This document shows positions 1 to 9,042 of a stretch of 31,776 nt of DNA, one piece after another. This DNA is from CAYMAZ01 sp964428185 (GTDB taxonomy: Bacteria > Bacteroidota > Bacteroidia > Bacteroidales > DTU049), in NCBI GenBank assembly GCA_964428185.1, contig CAYRXH010000022.1, positions 1 to 31,776 of the forward strand, in the 5' to 3' direction. Position numbers and translations under genes: made by a program. Numbering within the stretch: the stretch's first letter is position 1; every line of letters begins with the position of its first letter. The notes beneath the pieces were generated by a model that did no database searches, had not been told where the DNA came from, and saw only the letters and a list, made by a program, of their open reading frames with translations.

Positions 1-50
1 GACTGGATTTTTATCCCGTTTATGTGTAATTAAAATTTTATGTAAGTTTG
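1..50. repeat. Left arm of a perfect 50-bp inverted repeat
   Basis: Bases 1-50 are identical to the reverse complement of bases 31723-31772. Similarity stops abruptly at base 51. The outer limit cannot be seen on this side because the window begins here, while the right copy runs on for four more bases (gttg on the minus strand). The arm holds a 10-bp palindrome, taaaatttta, at 31-40 and ends with a TAAGTTTG promoter box. It stops 14 bases before the start codon of the OPX gene. No transposase is present, so a mobile-element identity is only a guess. Confidence 0.95.
43..50 (+). promoter_or_regulatory. Bacteroidota -7 promoter box TAAGTTTG
   Basis: TAAGTTTG matches the phylum's TAnnTTTG consensus. 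It lies 14 bases before the OPX start codon, which would give a very short leader. No good -33 TTG/TTTG is present at the expected distance (about position 20); the nearest sequence is gtttatg. The box is the last eight bases of the inverted repeat, so the same promoter would also exist at the right end. Confidence 0.5.
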
Positions 51-64
51 TAAAAAAAGAGCTC

Positions 65-823
65 ATGAAACCTTTGCAAAAGATTAACTTTTTATTGTTA
101 TTGACCTTGCTGTTAGGTTCATGTACACCCCAGAAAAAACTGATTTATTTAAAAAATGATGATTCAGAAACAGTGGGCTTGATGCAAAACAAATACAATT
201 ATACTCTCAGGGAGGGAGACTTATTGTCTATTAATGTGTTTAGTATCAATGAAAAGGCAGCACAATTGTTCAGCGCAAGTGGGGCTGCAAATCCGAACAT
301 GTCATCTGATATTAATACATATGTTTATGGGTATCTGATAAATGATTCAGGGAATATCAATTTGCCTCTGATAGGGAACATCCATATTTCGGGGATGACG
401 GTTGATGAGGCATCATACATTATCGAAAAAAATATTCAGGAATACTTTATCGACGCTGTAGTAAATATTAAATTGATGAATTTCCAGATCACAGTTCTTG
501 GAGAAGTGAATAAACCCGGAACTTTCAGAGTACTTGACACCCGTGTTAATATTCTTGAGGCAATTGCGCTGGCAGGAGATTTAACAGTATTCGGTAAACG
601 GGAAATAACGCTTGTGCGTGAAACCAAAGAAGGACATATACTTGTTGCCATTGACCTAAAAGACAGAAATCTCGCTTCACATGAGTATTTCTATATGTTA
701 CCTAATGACATAATTTATGTGGAACCTCACAAAGCAAAAGTTTTTGGTTTTAATTCAGTTCCTGTTACAACAATTTTATCCGCAATTACAACACTCATCT
801 TAGTGTTAAACTTTATACAGTGA
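65..823 (+). CDS. Polysaccharide export outer-membrane lipoprotein (Wza/OPX family)
   Basis: This 252-residue protein is the outer-membrane component through which capsule or exopolysaccharide leaves the cell. Residues 1-19 are a lipoprotein signal with lipobox LGSC (Cys20). A Poly_export domain spans about 44-136 (YTLREGDLLSINVF), followed by an SLBB-type domain at about 141-190 (TVLGEVNKPGTFRVLD). A hydrophobic C-terminal segment at about 231-251 is typical of short Bacteroidota OPX proteins. It is directly followed by the Wzc-type kinase gene, its usual partner. The downstream polymerase, flippase and glycosyltransferase genes of a full locus are not in the window. The upstream sequence is the inverted repeat with its -7 box. 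The family call is firm; the polysaccharide is unknown. Confidence 0.93.
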   Translation: MKPLQKINFLLLLTLLLGSCTPQKKLIYLKNDDSETVGLMQNKYNYTLREGDLLSINVFSINEKAAQLFSASGAANPNMSSDINTYVYGYLINDSGNINLPLIGNIHISGMTVDEASYIIEKNIQEYFIDAVVNIKLMNFQITVLGEVNKPGTFRVLDTRVNILEAIALAGDLTVFGKREITLVRETKEGHILVAIDLKDRNLASHEYFYMLPNDIIYVEPHKAKVFGFNSVPVTTILSAITTLILVLNFIQ

Positions 824-825
824 TA

Positions 826-3189
826 ATGAATAAGCACCTGAACGAAATACATACAAATTCAAGTGAAGAGCAGATTGATTTGCGTAAATATCTCAAAAGA
901 TATTTAGATTTATGGGTTTGGTTTCTCATTTCATCAATCATTGCAGTTTCTGTTGCATTTGTAATTAATAAATATGCACCCCGTGCCTATAAAGTTTCTT
1001 CAACTGTTTTGGTGAAAGAAGATAAAGGATTCAGAAAAAGCAACAACCTGGTAAGCAATCTGGATGTATTTGGTTCTCAAATAAATTTGCAGAATGAAAT
1101 TGGGATTATGCAGTCATATAGTTTGCATTATATGACAGTTTCTGATCTTCAGCTATTTATTTCATACAGCAAATTGGGAAAATACCGCGAAAGGGATATA
1201 TACAATACTTGTCCCTTTACAGTTGTTCTTGATACATCACATGTTCAACTTCTTGATGTAGAAATAACGATTTCTCCAATTAGTAAAACACATTTCAGAC
1301 TTGAATATTCTCTTCCTGAAAAAATGAGTTTAATGAAATATAGTACCGGAGAGATTGTCAATGTAACTTCAAGTGAAAGTAGGGATACTACTTATGAATT
1401 TGAGTATGGATCGTTGCTTGAAACTCCATTCTTTTCCTTCAGGGTATTTCCGGTTGATGTTATGATTTTGGGATATGTTGGTCATGAGTATAATATTATC
1501 TTTAGAGATATCAATAAAGTTACAGCTTCATATAAATCCAGATTTTCAGCAGAACCAATTAATGATGATGCATCCATTGTAAAAGTTTCTCTTATTGATC
1601 CCATCCCTCAGCGGGCAACAAATTATGTTAACAGGCTGGTGATTAATTATATTGAAATGGGACTCAAAGAGAAGAACCTAATTGCGTCCAAAACAATTGA
1701 ATTTATTGACCAACAATTGAGTGGCATTACTGATTCGCTCTCTTTAATTGAAAAGTATCTTGCTGAGTTCAGAACCGAAAAAAAAATAGTGGATTTAAGT
1801 GCTCAGGGGCAGGCAATTTTTCAGAAGCTTCAGGCTCTGGAATATGAAAAATCCATGGAGCAAATGAAAGTTGGGTATTATAATTATCTGCTCACTTATG
1901 TTCAGAATGATTCCATTGGGAATGATCTGATAGCACCTTCTGCAATTGGGGTTGATGATCCATTGCTTACACAGTTGATAAGTGAACTTGCCCAGTTGTA
2001 CGCAACCAGAGATCAGATGAGATCGACAAGTACTTCCAGAAATCCTTATCTGCAGGAAATTAATGCTAAAATCGAAGCTTTAAGAAGAAGTATTATTGAA
2101 AATGTGACCAATATTTTAACCAATGCAAAATATGTTCTTACGGAGAAGCAAAGGGAACTCAACAGAGTACAGATAGAATTGCAGAGTCTTCCTGAGACCG
2201 AAAGACAATTAATCAGCATTGAAAGAATGTTCACAATAAACGACCAGATTTATACCTTTTTACTTGAGAAAAGGGCTGAAGCAGCAATTTCAAGAGCCTC
2301 CAACATTGCTGATCATAAGGTGATTGATACAGCAAGACTAGAGGGAAGAATTAAACCCAAATCCAAACAGAACATTATTTTTGCTTTGATTTTTGGGTTG
2401 ATTATCCCTGCTCTTGTTATTTTTATAGTTGATAAGATTAACAATAAAATTCATCTTATATCTGAAGTCGAGATGATCTCAGAGGTCCCGATTCTGGGGT
2501 GTATTATTCATAATGAAAATGATTCTGATTTACCATTTATGCATTCAGTGAGCCCTCATGTTACTGAAAGTTTCAGGGGCATCCGGACAAATCTTGATTT
2601 TTTTGTTTCAGATAAGCAGAGAAAAGTTATAACAGTAACTTCTGTAAATCAGGGAGAGGGGAAATCGTTTTGTTCGATGCATCTTGCCGCTGTTTTTGCC
2701 ATGGCAGGCAAGAAAACACTTCTTATTGGAGGCGACATCAGAAAACCAGATATTGCCGGATATTTTAATATTACTTCTGAATCAGGATTGTCTGCATTTC
2801 TGAGTCATTCAAAACAATGGGGCAAGTCCATTGTCACATCAATTAATGATTATCTTGATTTTCTCCCTGCTGGAACTGTTCCTCCAAACCCTGCCGAGCT
2901 TTTATCATCTGATAATGTGGACAGGATATTTGAAAATCTTGATAAATATGATATTGTGATCTTTGACACTTCTCCCATTGGAGTTATTGCTGATGCAGCA
3001 TACATTATCAGAAGGTCTGATATCAATCTCTTTGTGACCAGATTCAGAAAGACTTCAAGACAGGATGTTAAAATGATCAATCAAATCGTGTACAAACTAT
3101 CAGTGAAAAATCCGGCCATTGTATGCAATGATCTAAAACTCAGGAGAAATAAGCAAAATCAGTATTACTATTACGGACATGTACGTTAG
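826..3189 (+). CDS. Wzc-type polysaccharide co-polymerase and BY-kinase
   Basis: This 787-residue inner-membrane protein controls chain length and export of surface polysaccharide through cycles of tyrosine autophosphorylation. Seen: a Wzz domain with a first membrane segment (about residues 30-48), a long periplasmic region with coiled coil (about 290-480), a GNVR-type stretch, a second membrane segment (about 515-537), and a cytoplasmic P-loop kinase. Walker A is NQGEGKS (about 609-616), Walker A' is GGDIRKPD with Asp near 637, and Walker B is IVIFDTSP with Asp near 714. The tail ends in a YYYY cluster, the likely autophosphorylation sites. Walker A' lacks the first Asp of the DxD form. A GTG two codons earlier (820) overlaps the OPX stop; ATG 826 is preferred. 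No gene of this pathway follows. Confidence 0.93.
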   Translation: MNKHLNEIHTNSSEEQIDLRKYLKRYLDLWVWFLISSIIAVSVAFVINKYAPRAYKVSSTVLVKEDKGFRKSNNLVSNLDVFGSQINLQNEIGIMQSYSLHYMTVSDLQLFISYSKLGKYRERDIYNTCPFTVVLDTSHVQLLDVEITISPISKTHFRLEYSLPEKMSLMKYSTGEIVNVTSSESRDTTYEFEYGSLLETPFFSFRVFPVDVMILGYVGHEYNIIFRDINKVTASYKSRFSAEPINDDASIVKVSLIDPIPQRATNYVNRLVINYIEMGLKEKNLIASKTIEFIDQQLSGITDSLSLIEKYLAEFRTEKKIVDLSAQGQAIFQKLQALEYEKSMEQMKVGYYNYLLTYVQNDSIGNDLIAPSAIGVDDPLLTQLISELAQLYATRDQMRSTSTSRNPYLQEINAKIEALRRSIIENVTNILTNAKYVLTEKQRELNRVQIELQSLPETERQLISIERMFTINDQIYTFLLEKRAEAAISRASNIADHKVIDTARLEGRIKPKSKQNIIFALIFGLIIPALVIFIVDKINNKIHLISEVEMISEVPILGCIIHNENDSDLPFMHSVSPHVTESFRGIRTNLDFFVSDKQRKVITVTSVNQGEGKSFCSMHLAAVFAMAGKKTLLIGGDIRKPDIAGYFNITSESGLSAFLSHSKQWGKSIVTSINDYLDFLPAGTVPPNPAELLSSDNVDRIFENLDKYDIVIFDTSPIGVIADAAYIIRRSDINLFVTRFRKTSRQDVKMINQIVYKLSVKNPAIVCNDLKLRRNKQNQYYYYGHVR

Positions 3190-3242
3190 TAACTTTAATA
3201 TCAGAGAATTTGATTTTTGTTATTATGTATTTTTTTTTCAGA

Positions 3243-3959
3243 CTATTTTTTTCCTGCAGTACCCTCAATAATAAATGCCATGCCGAACATGAGTTTCCTG
3301 ATGCGGATTCTTTCAAATCCATTGTTTATCATCAGATCAGCAAATTCAGTTTCACTCAGAAAGTTTTCTGTTGATTTAAAGAGGTAAGTATATGCCCATG
3401 GATGCCCTGAGAGAAGTTTTCCTATTTTTGGCATGATGGATTTCATGTAAAATCTGTAAAACCTGTTCTTTTTAACGAGTCTTGACCTGAAGAATTCCAG
3501 AACAACGAGTTTGCCACCCGGTTTAAGGACTCTGTGAATTTCAGTGAGTGATGCTTCTGTATTACCGAAGTTGCGGATACCAAAAGCTATGCTCGCAATG
3601 TCAAACATGTCTTCCTGAAAGGGCATGTTCATTACATCAGCATGTTCGCATGAAAATATTTGTCCTGCTTTTTTCTGTTCAATTTTCTTTCTGCACAATC
3701 CGATCATTTTACTGGAAAAATCAATCCCGTGAATGTGCTGTGGTTTGTGCCTGATCATTGCAAAAGCCAGATCACCGGTGCCGGTAGCTATGTCCAAAAC
3801 TGTTTTGTTTTCAAGGGGAATGAGCATCCTAACCAGTTTTTTACGCCACTGTTTATCAATGCCTAAGGAAAGAATATGATTCAGTTTGTCATAATCGTTA
3901 GCGATGTCATCAAACATATCTCTATTATCCGGAGCTTCTTTATGGGATGTGATTGGCAT
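3243..3959 (-). CDS. menG: Demethylmenaquinone methyltransferase (UbiE/MenG)
   Basis: This SAM-dependent C-methyltransferase (238 residues) performs the last step of menaquinone synthesis, converting demethylmenaquinone to menaquinone at the cytoplasmic membrane. Seen: the family signature YDKLNHILSLGIDKQWRK (residues 23-40), the SAM-binding glycine loop VLDIATGTGDLA (about 54-65), FGIRNFGN (about 126-133), and RVLKPGGKLVVLEF (about 143-156). The frame stays open upstream to 4148, but that extension lies inside pdxH and has no family similarity. ATG 3959, four bases after the pdxH stop, gives a normal family length. Bacteroidota use menaquinone, so MenG is more fitting than the ubiquinone role. 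It is the last gene of a four-gene minus-strand run. Confidence 0.95.
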   Translation of the reverse strand: MPITSHKEAPDNRDMFDDIANDYDKLNHILSLGIDKQWRKKLVRMLIPLENKTVLDIATGTGDLAFAMIRHKPQHIHGIDFSSKMIGLCRKKIEQKKAGQIFSCEHADVMNMPFQEDMFDIASIAFGIRNFGNTEASLTEIHRVLKPGGKLVVLEFFRSRLVKKNRFYRFYMKSIMPKIGKLLSGHPWAYTYLFKSTENFLSETEFADLMINNGFERIRIRKLMFGMAFIIEGTAGKK

Positions 3960-3963
3960 CTGC

Positions 3964-4605
3964 TTATGGTTGAAGTTGAATAATTTCCCAGTTTTTGGTT
4001 TTGCTGTTTTGCAGATATACAAATCTGTCGTGAAGTCTGGCTGCTTGTCCTTGCCAGAACTCATATTTTTCAGGTACAATGATATAACCTCCCCAGTGAA
4101 CAGGTCTTTTAATCTCTGAAGGACAAATACTTTGTTTTGCCATTTCAAACACTTCGTTCAAATCAATATCATCTTCAATTTTCTTGCTTTGCTTTGAGAT
4201 CATTGAAGCAATCTGGCTGTCGAAAGGTCTCGAAAAAAAATACTCATCTGATTTTTGCCCTGTGAGTTTTTTAGCATATCCTTCAATCCTGATTTGTTTT
4301 GAAATTTCAGCCCAGTAAAATAACATGCTCACATTTGGATTTTCTGATATTTCAATGCCTTTTCTGCTTAAATAATTTGTGAAAAAGATGAATCCCTCAG
4401 GTGAATGCTCCTTTAAAAGAACAATTCTGGAAGATGGACTTCCTTTATGGGAAGACGTAGAGAGTACAAATGCATTTGGGTCTAATGAAACTTTTTCAAT
4501 AGCTTCATTAAACCATTGATTAAACTGTTTCCATGGGTCAGGATCAAGATGTTTCTTTTTGAGTTTTTGCCCACCGTATTCTCTTCGTAACTCATGTTTG
4601 TTCAT
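3964..4605 (-). CDS. pdxH: Pyridoxamine/pyridoxine 5'-phosphate oxidase
   Basis: This FMN-dependent oxidase (213 residues; the E. coli enzyme is 218) makes pyridoxal 5'-phosphate from PNP or PMP with oxygen. Seen: LDPDPWKQFNQWFNEA near the N-terminus, the FMN-binding core SSRIVLLKE and FFTNYLSRKG, the FYWAE strand, SRPFDSQIASMISKQS, and the C-terminal substrate-binding segment EFWQGQAARLHDR. The C-terminus IIQLQP is the family's usual ending, so the gene looks intact. Its ATG overlaps the heptose kinase stop (ATGA, 4602-4605), which suggests translational coupling. An oxygen-using PdxH hints that the organism meets oxygen at least at times. Confidence 0.96.
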   Translation of the reverse strand: MNKHELRREYGGQKLKKKHLDPDPWKQFNQWFNEAIEKVSLDPNAFVLSTSSHKGSPSSRIVLLKEHSPEGFIFFTNYLSRKGIEISENPNVSMLFYWAEISKQIRIEGYAKKLTGQKSDEYFFSRPFDSQIASMISKQSKKIEDDIDLNEVFEMAKQSICPSEIKRPVHWGGYIIVPEKYEFWQGQAARLHDRFVYLQNSKTKNWEIIQLQP

Positions 4606-5603
4606 GCCAGGATATTGAGTCGATTGATTTCTGCAATAAATTCATTTTTGTCAATAGGAACAACTCCGACATACTGACAAACCAGGCCTCCTGCAAGATT
4701 TGAAAGAATGGCTATGGTTTGCGCATTCATTTTTGAAGAAAGGCAAAGAGCTGCCACACTTATTACTGTATCACCTGCTCCTGACACATCAGAAATTTTC
4801 CTCAGATGTGCAGGAATATGAATATGTTGTCTGCCCGGTGCATGCACAAGTAAAACCCCTTTATCACTCAGGGTTACCATCATCATTTCGATGTTGTTTG
4901 CAGTGGCAAATTCTGTCATCTTTTCTGCAAGAAATTCAGGGTTGTCGGCTGTGAAAGATTCGTTTGTCCCTTCACTGAATTCTTTCAGGTTTGGTTTAAA
5001 AAGAGTAATTTTTTTAAAATGTGCGAAATTCTTTCTTTTAGGGTCTGCAACAATGGGAATTTGGTGAGATTTTGCAATATTTGTGATGTGTTCGATCAGG
5101 TACTGTGAAATCACTCCCTTGTCATAATCCTGAAAAATTATACAGTCAATCTGAACTTTTTCAAGAATGTTTTTGATGGCTGTCAGAAGTTTTTCTCTTA
5201 TGTCATCATCAATTGTGTTTGTACTTTCTTCATCAACACGAAGCATCTGCATGTTATTTCCAATAATCCTGAATTTAGTCGTTGTTGGCCTTGAATTGTC
5301 TTTAATTAAACCTTCAGTGTTCAGATTGTACTGTTTCATTAAATTAACGAACTGATGTGCTTTTTCATCATTACCGATAACACCGCACAAATATGGTGTA
5401 CTTCCCAAACTGCTAATATTCAGAGCTACATTGGCAGCTCCACCTGGACGGTGCTCCCGTTTGACAACCGATACGACAGGAACGGGGGCTTCAGGACTGA
5501 TTCGATCCACTTTACCGAACAGATAGGCATCTATCATCACATCCCCGATGATTAGAATATTTTTGTTTGCAAACATCTGGCTTGTGTGGTCTGTTGTCAT
5601 CAT
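4602..5603 (-). CDS. rfaE1: D-glycero-beta-D-manno-heptose-7-phosphate kinase, stand-alone
   Basis: This PfkB/ribokinase-family sugar kinase (333 residues) corresponds to the kinase half of HldE. It phosphorylates heptose-7-phosphate at C1 on the way to ADP-heptose for the LPS core. Seen: ILIIGDVMIDAYLFG, SPEAPVPVV and the sugar-binding GGAANVALN (about 54-62), all typical of RfaE1, and the anion-hole/catalytic motif SGAGDT near residue 275. The nucleotidyltransferase domain of two-domain HldE is absent, so that activity must be encoded elsewhere. Two adjacent ATGs (5603, 5600) could start it. It lies 6 bases after an unknown membrane gene and overlaps pdxH. Heptose supply fits the nearby LptF/G permease and glycosyltransferase. 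Confidence 0.9.
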   Translation of the reverse strand: MMTTDHTSQMFANKNILIIGDVMIDAYLFGKVDRISPEAPVPVVSVVKREHRPGGAANVALNISSLGSTPYLCGVIGNDEKAHQFVNLMKQYNLNTEGLIKDNSRPTTTKFRIIGNNMQMLRVDEESTNTIDDDIREKLLTAIKNILEKVQIDCIIFQDYDKGVISQYLIEHITNIAKSHQIPIVADPKRKNFAHFKKITLFKPNLKEFSEGTNESFTADNPEFLAEKMTEFATANNIEMMMVTLSDKGVLLVHAPGRQHIHIPAHLRKISDVSGAGDTVISVAALCLSSKMNAQTIAILSNLAGGLVCQYVGVVPIDKNEFIAEINRLNILA

Positions 5604-5609
5604 TGTGTT

Positions 5610-6299
5610 TTAATTTGATAGTCTGAAAAGGAAGTTTTCAGGAATACCCGAAATTTCAGTTTCAAATTGAATGAAACATTCGGTTGATTGTTTTGGAATA
5701 AGTGTGATTTCTATTGATGTACGTATTAATTCCTGTTGGTCACTGTCCAGAGCATAGATCATAATTTCAGAATCCAAATATTCCTCTGAACTTATTGAAA
5801 ACTGATAAGAATTGAGACTGTTGAACAGGACTTTGCTAACATAAAAGCCACGCTCAAGTAATTTCTCATCTGCAAATATGTTGAATGATAGCAGACTGCC
5901 TCCACCAGCTGAATCTGATTCAGAGATACATGAATTTATAAAATGATAGTGCGTTTGATTGAAAATAATTACTTCTGTTTCAGCATCATGATGTTCATAC
6001 TTATTCTCAAAATTATGCCTTGTTTCGATTATTGATTCAAGTTGCGAATAATAACTACTTATACCATGACCGATTGAAATAGCAGAAAAACTAACAACTC
6101 CTATAACTAAGACTAAGCCAAACATCCAACGGTTTGAATTTTTAAACATGATTCCGGTAACCACTAATATTATCCCTGTAATACCTGTTGCAATGATCAA
6201 AAGGAAAAGTATTATTAATTCACCGATACCTATCATGAATTCAATTTTTTCATGCAAATTTAAGGAATTGTAATTAAACTGTAGTGTCATTTTTTTCAT
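5610..6299 (-). CDS. Unrecognised two-TM membrane protein
   Basis: A 229-residue protein I do not recognise. Seen: a short polar N-terminus, two close hydrophobic segments at about 27-51 and 58-79, then about 145 residues predicted to lie outside the membrane. The soluble part is rich in beta-strand-like alternation and acidic residues. It contains a run of Ser/Gly (SDSAGGG) and HYHF, but no motif I can assign. ATG 6299 (MKKM) or ATG 6290 could be the start. It is the first gene of the minus-strand run leading into the heptose kinase (6-base gap) and diverges from the LptF/G gene, so an envelope role is possible but unproven. Confidence 0.75.
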   Translation of the reverse strand: MKKMTLQFNYNSLNLHEKIEFMIGIGELIILFLLIIATGITGIILVVTGIMFKNSNRWMFGLVLVIGVVSFSAISIGHGISSYYSQLESIIETRHNFENKYEHHDAETEVIIFNQTHYHFINSCISESDSAGGGSLLSFNIFADEKLLERGFYVSKVLFNSLNSYQFSISSEEYLDSEIMIYALDSDQQELIRTSIEITLIPKQSTECFIQFETEISGIPENFLFRLSN

Positions 6300-6319
6300 T
6301 CAAAATATGTGAATTGATG

Positions 6320-6327
6320 TATTTTTG
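6320..6327 (+). promoter_or_regulatory. Putative -7 box TATTTTTG for the permease-glycosyltransferase pair
   Basis: TATTTTTG fits TAnnTTTG and lies 19 bases before the ATG at 6347, in the short divergent gap. The -33 element is weak. Only the match and position support it. Confidence 0.45.
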
Positions 6328-6346
6328 CATTATTCACTGATGAATT

Positions 6347-7822
6347 ATGGTGCAAATTCCTCATTTTTTGAAATTGCGAAAACTGGACAGACTATTCCTG
6401 AAAATGTATGTCGGACCATTCATTCTTACATTCTTTATTGCCATTTTTGTCTTGCTCATGCAGTTTGTCTGGAAATACATTGATGATCTGGTAGGAAAAG
6501 GTCTGGATTTCTGGATAATTGGTCAATTGCTGTTTTATGCTTCTGCAACATTTGTCCCTATGGCTTTGCCAATTGCAATTCTGCTATCATCACTGATGAC
6601 TTTTGGAAATTTTGGTGAACATTATGAGCTTGCTGCAGCAAAATCAGTTGGCATTTCTCTGATTAAAATGATGAAACCACTGATTATTCTAAGTATATTT
6701 ATTTCTGCTTCTGCGTTTTATTTTTCCAACAATATTTTACCGATTGCCAATCTCAAAATGTCATCTCTACTTTATGATGTTAGCAATGCAAAACCTGCAT
6801 TGAATATCAAAGAGGGAATATTTTACAGGGAAATTGACAATATTGTCATTAAGATTGGAAAGAAGGACAAAGATGGAAAAACTATTCACAATGTTCTGAT
6901 CTATGATCATTCCAAATATACAGGAAATACTTCTGTTACCATTGCAGAATCAGGACACATGGAAACAACTGATGATGAGAGGTATCTGATCATGAAGCTG
7001 TATAACGGTTATTCGTATCAGGAAGATCTTTCAAAAAGAGAACATTATGATACCCGTCCGCTTGAACGTATTTATTTCAGGGAACAGCACAAACGTTTCG
7101 ATCTTTCTTCCTTTTCCATGCAAAAAACCAATGAGGAGTTTTTTAAGGATCATTATCAGATGATGAATATTTCACAGCTTTCTTCGTCTATTGATAGTCT
7201 GAAGATGGAAAGGCGAAAACAGAATCAGGCGTATGCTCAGCAGACAACTTCATACTGGCATTTTTACAGTAATATGGATACAAATTATGTGTATAATAAT
7301 ACTCAGCCTGCTGTCCTGGAGAAGGACAGTTTTCTGTTGAATTTTCATCCTGTTGATCGTAAATTTATTACGGAAAATGCATTACGCTCAGCACAAAACC
7401 TTCAGGAAATTGTTGGTTATCATTTGTTTGAGCAGGATAATATGCATAAGCATTTTCTTAGATTTCAGGTTGAATGGCATCGCAAATTCACATTGTCTGT
7501 AGCCTGTTTTATTCTGTTCTTTATAGGAGCCCCTCTGGGAGCAATTATCAGGAAAGGGGGACTAGGTTTGCCTTTGGTTCTGGCTTCCCTGATTTTTATT
7601 GCATACTATATTATGTCAATTACTGGAGAAAAATTTGTGAGAGAAGGTGTATGGAATCCATTATTTGGAATGTGGTTGTCCTCCCTTGTTCTTTTTCCCT
7701 TTGGTTTGTGGATTACACTTAAAACCTTGAATGATAGTCCTCTTATGGATTATGAAACTTGGCATAAATATACTTCCAAGGTGTTTGGCTTTGCAAAAAA
7801 GTTGAAAATCAGACGAAAATGA
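6347..7822 (+). CDS. LptF/LptG (YjgP/YjgQ) family lipopolysaccharide export permease
   Basis: This inner-membrane permease (491 residues) belongs to the family that, with the LptB ATPase, extracts LPS from the inner membrane and feeds it to the Lpt bridge. Seen: three N-terminal membrane segments (about 20-44, 62-86, 106-128; note FVPMALPIAILLSSLMTFGNFGE, split here by eye), a long periplasmic domain (about 130-380) with the beta-rich jellyroll expected of the family, and three C-terminal segments starting at FTLSVACFILFFIGAPLGA. IGAPLGAIIRKGGLGLP is a strong family signature. The periplasmic region is longer than in the E. coli proteins, as is common in Bacteroidota. It overlaps the glycosyltransferase gene by 4 bases. 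Confidence 0.92.
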   Translation: MVQIPHFLKLRKLDRLFLKMYVGPFILTFFIAIFVLLMQFVWKYIDDLVGKGLDFWIIGQLLFYASATFVPMALPIAILLSSLMTFGNFGEHYELAAAKSVGISLIKMMKPLIILSIFISASAFYFSNNILPIANLKMSSLLYDVSNAKPALNIKEGIFYREIDNIVIKIGKKDKDGKTIHNVLIYDHSKYTGNTSVTIAESGHMETTDDERYLIMKLYNGYSYQEDLSKREHYDTRPLERIYFREQHKRFDLSSFSMQKTNEEFFKDHYQMMNISQLSSSIDSLKMERRKQNQAYAQQTTSYWHFYSNMDTNYVYNNTQPAVLEKDSFLLNFHPVDRKFITENALRSAQNLQEIVGYHLFEQDNMHKHFLRFQVEWHRKFTLSVACFILFFIGAPLGAIIRKGGLGLPLVLASLIFIAYYIMSITGEKFVREGVWNPLFGMWLSSLVLFPFGLWITLKTLNDSPLMDYETWHKYTSKVFGFAKKLKIRRK

Positions 7823-9021
7823 GAATTTTGCAATTGTGTAACAAATCACCATTACCACCGCGTGAAGGGGGAGCGATTGCAATGTATCATCTGGCACTGG
7901 CTCTCATCCAATCTGGTCATCATGTGGATGTCCTTGCAGTAACAACTCCAAAGTTTTCACATGACCAGCAGATGGCAAAGAATTTTGAAGGGCCAAGAAG
8001 CTCCTTTGAGTATTGTTTTATTGATACTTCCGTAAAGGTTTCCGGAGCAATTTCTGCATTTATTATGAGAAAACCATATCATGTGGTTCGCTTTGACAAT
8101 GATATTTTTCGTCAAAAGCTTCTTAAAAAAATTCAGTTATCCAATTATGATCTCGTTATCTTTGAAACAGTTTACATGGCCTGTTACTTGGAAGATGTTA
8201 AGAAGCATTCAAAGGCATTTTGTTTGTTAAGGTCTCATAATATTGAACACCAGATATGGAAAAGAATTGCTTCACACGAAAAAAATATCCTGAAAAAGTT
8301 CTATTTTAGGCATTTATCTAAAATGCTAAAAAAGTATGAGAGAAAAATTGCAGGTCTTTTTAATGCAATCGGATGTATTTCGCCAACAGAAGCAGAATAT
8401 TATCGTGCTCTTTGCTCTTCCTGTCGTGCAAACGTCCTTCCTTTCGGGCTGAATATTTCAGATGACACATCAGATGATTATTCCGGTGGCAGGGATTTTT
8501 ATCATATTGGGTCTATGGACTGGCTCCCCAATATTGAGGGTATTCGATGGCTCATTAATTATGTGGTACCTGTTTTGGAGCGTGAAGCTCCCCAAGTCAG
8601 AATTCATTTGGCAGGGAGAAATATGCCTGAGTGGTTAGAAAAATATTCTTCACCATCCGTTGTAATTCATGGTGAAGTTGAAGATGCCCTCAAGTTTGCT
8701 TCAGATAAGATGGGATTGTTGGTTCCTTTGCTGAGTGGAAGTGGAATAAGAATTAAAATGATTGAAGCAATGGCAATGGGAAAGGCCGTAATTGCAACTT
8801 CAATCGGAGCAGAAGGAATAAATGTAAAACATGAAAGAGACATCCTTATTGCTGATGATCCCGTCGAATTTGCCGGAGCAATAATTAGATTGTTCAACTA
8901 TCCTGAAGAAGCTGAAAGAATTGGCCGAAACGGAAAGCAACTGGTTCTTGGAGAACATACATATCAAGCAGCTTTGGCCGCACTTGAGAAATTGTTGAAA
9001 AACAACTTGAAGGATAATTGA
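7819..9021 (+). CDS. Glycosyltransferase, GT4 family (GT-B fold)
   Basis: A 400-residue cytoplasmic sugar transferase. Seen: an N-terminal Rossmann half beginning MRILQLCNKSPLPPREGGAI, where the GG loop is typical of GT4 enzymes, SHNIEHQIWKR near 140, a linker, and a C-terminal donor-binding half. The latter has IGSMDWLPNIEGI, HLAGRNMPEW, VPLLSGSGIRIKMIEAMAMG and KAVIATSIGAEGI, the conserved E-containing nucleotide-sugar site. Its ATG overlaps the permease stop (ATGA at 7819-7822), so the two are probably co-translated. This suggests a sugar added to LPS or another surface glycan. Acceptor and donor cannot be read from the sequence. Confidence 0.9.
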   Translation: MRILQLCNKSPLPPREGGAIAMYHLALALIQSGHHVDVLAVTTPKFSHDQQMAKNFEGPRSSFEYCFIDTSVKVSGAISAFIMRKPYHVVRFDNDIFRQKLLKKIQLSNYDLVIFETVYMACYLEDVKKHSKAFCLLRSHNIEHQIWKRIASHEKNILKKFYFRHLSKMLKKYERKIAGLFNAIGCISPTEAEYYRALCSSCRANVLPFGLNISDDTSDDYSGGRDFYHIGSMDWLPNIEGIRWLINYVVPVLEREAPQVRIHLAGRNMPEWLEKYSSPSVVIHGEVEDALKFASDKMGLLVPLLSGSGIRIKMIEAMAMGKAVIATSIGAEGINVKHERDILIADDPVEFAGAIIRLFNYPEEAERIGRNGKQLVLGEHTYQAALAALEKLLKNNLKDN

Positions 9022-9042
9022 TCTTAGTTTTTTAAACCTTTA

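Noticed and set aside
3960..4148. N-terminal extension of MenG by 63 codons
   Set aside because: The extension overlaps the conserved 3' part of pdxH and lacks family similarity; ATG 3959 gives normal length.
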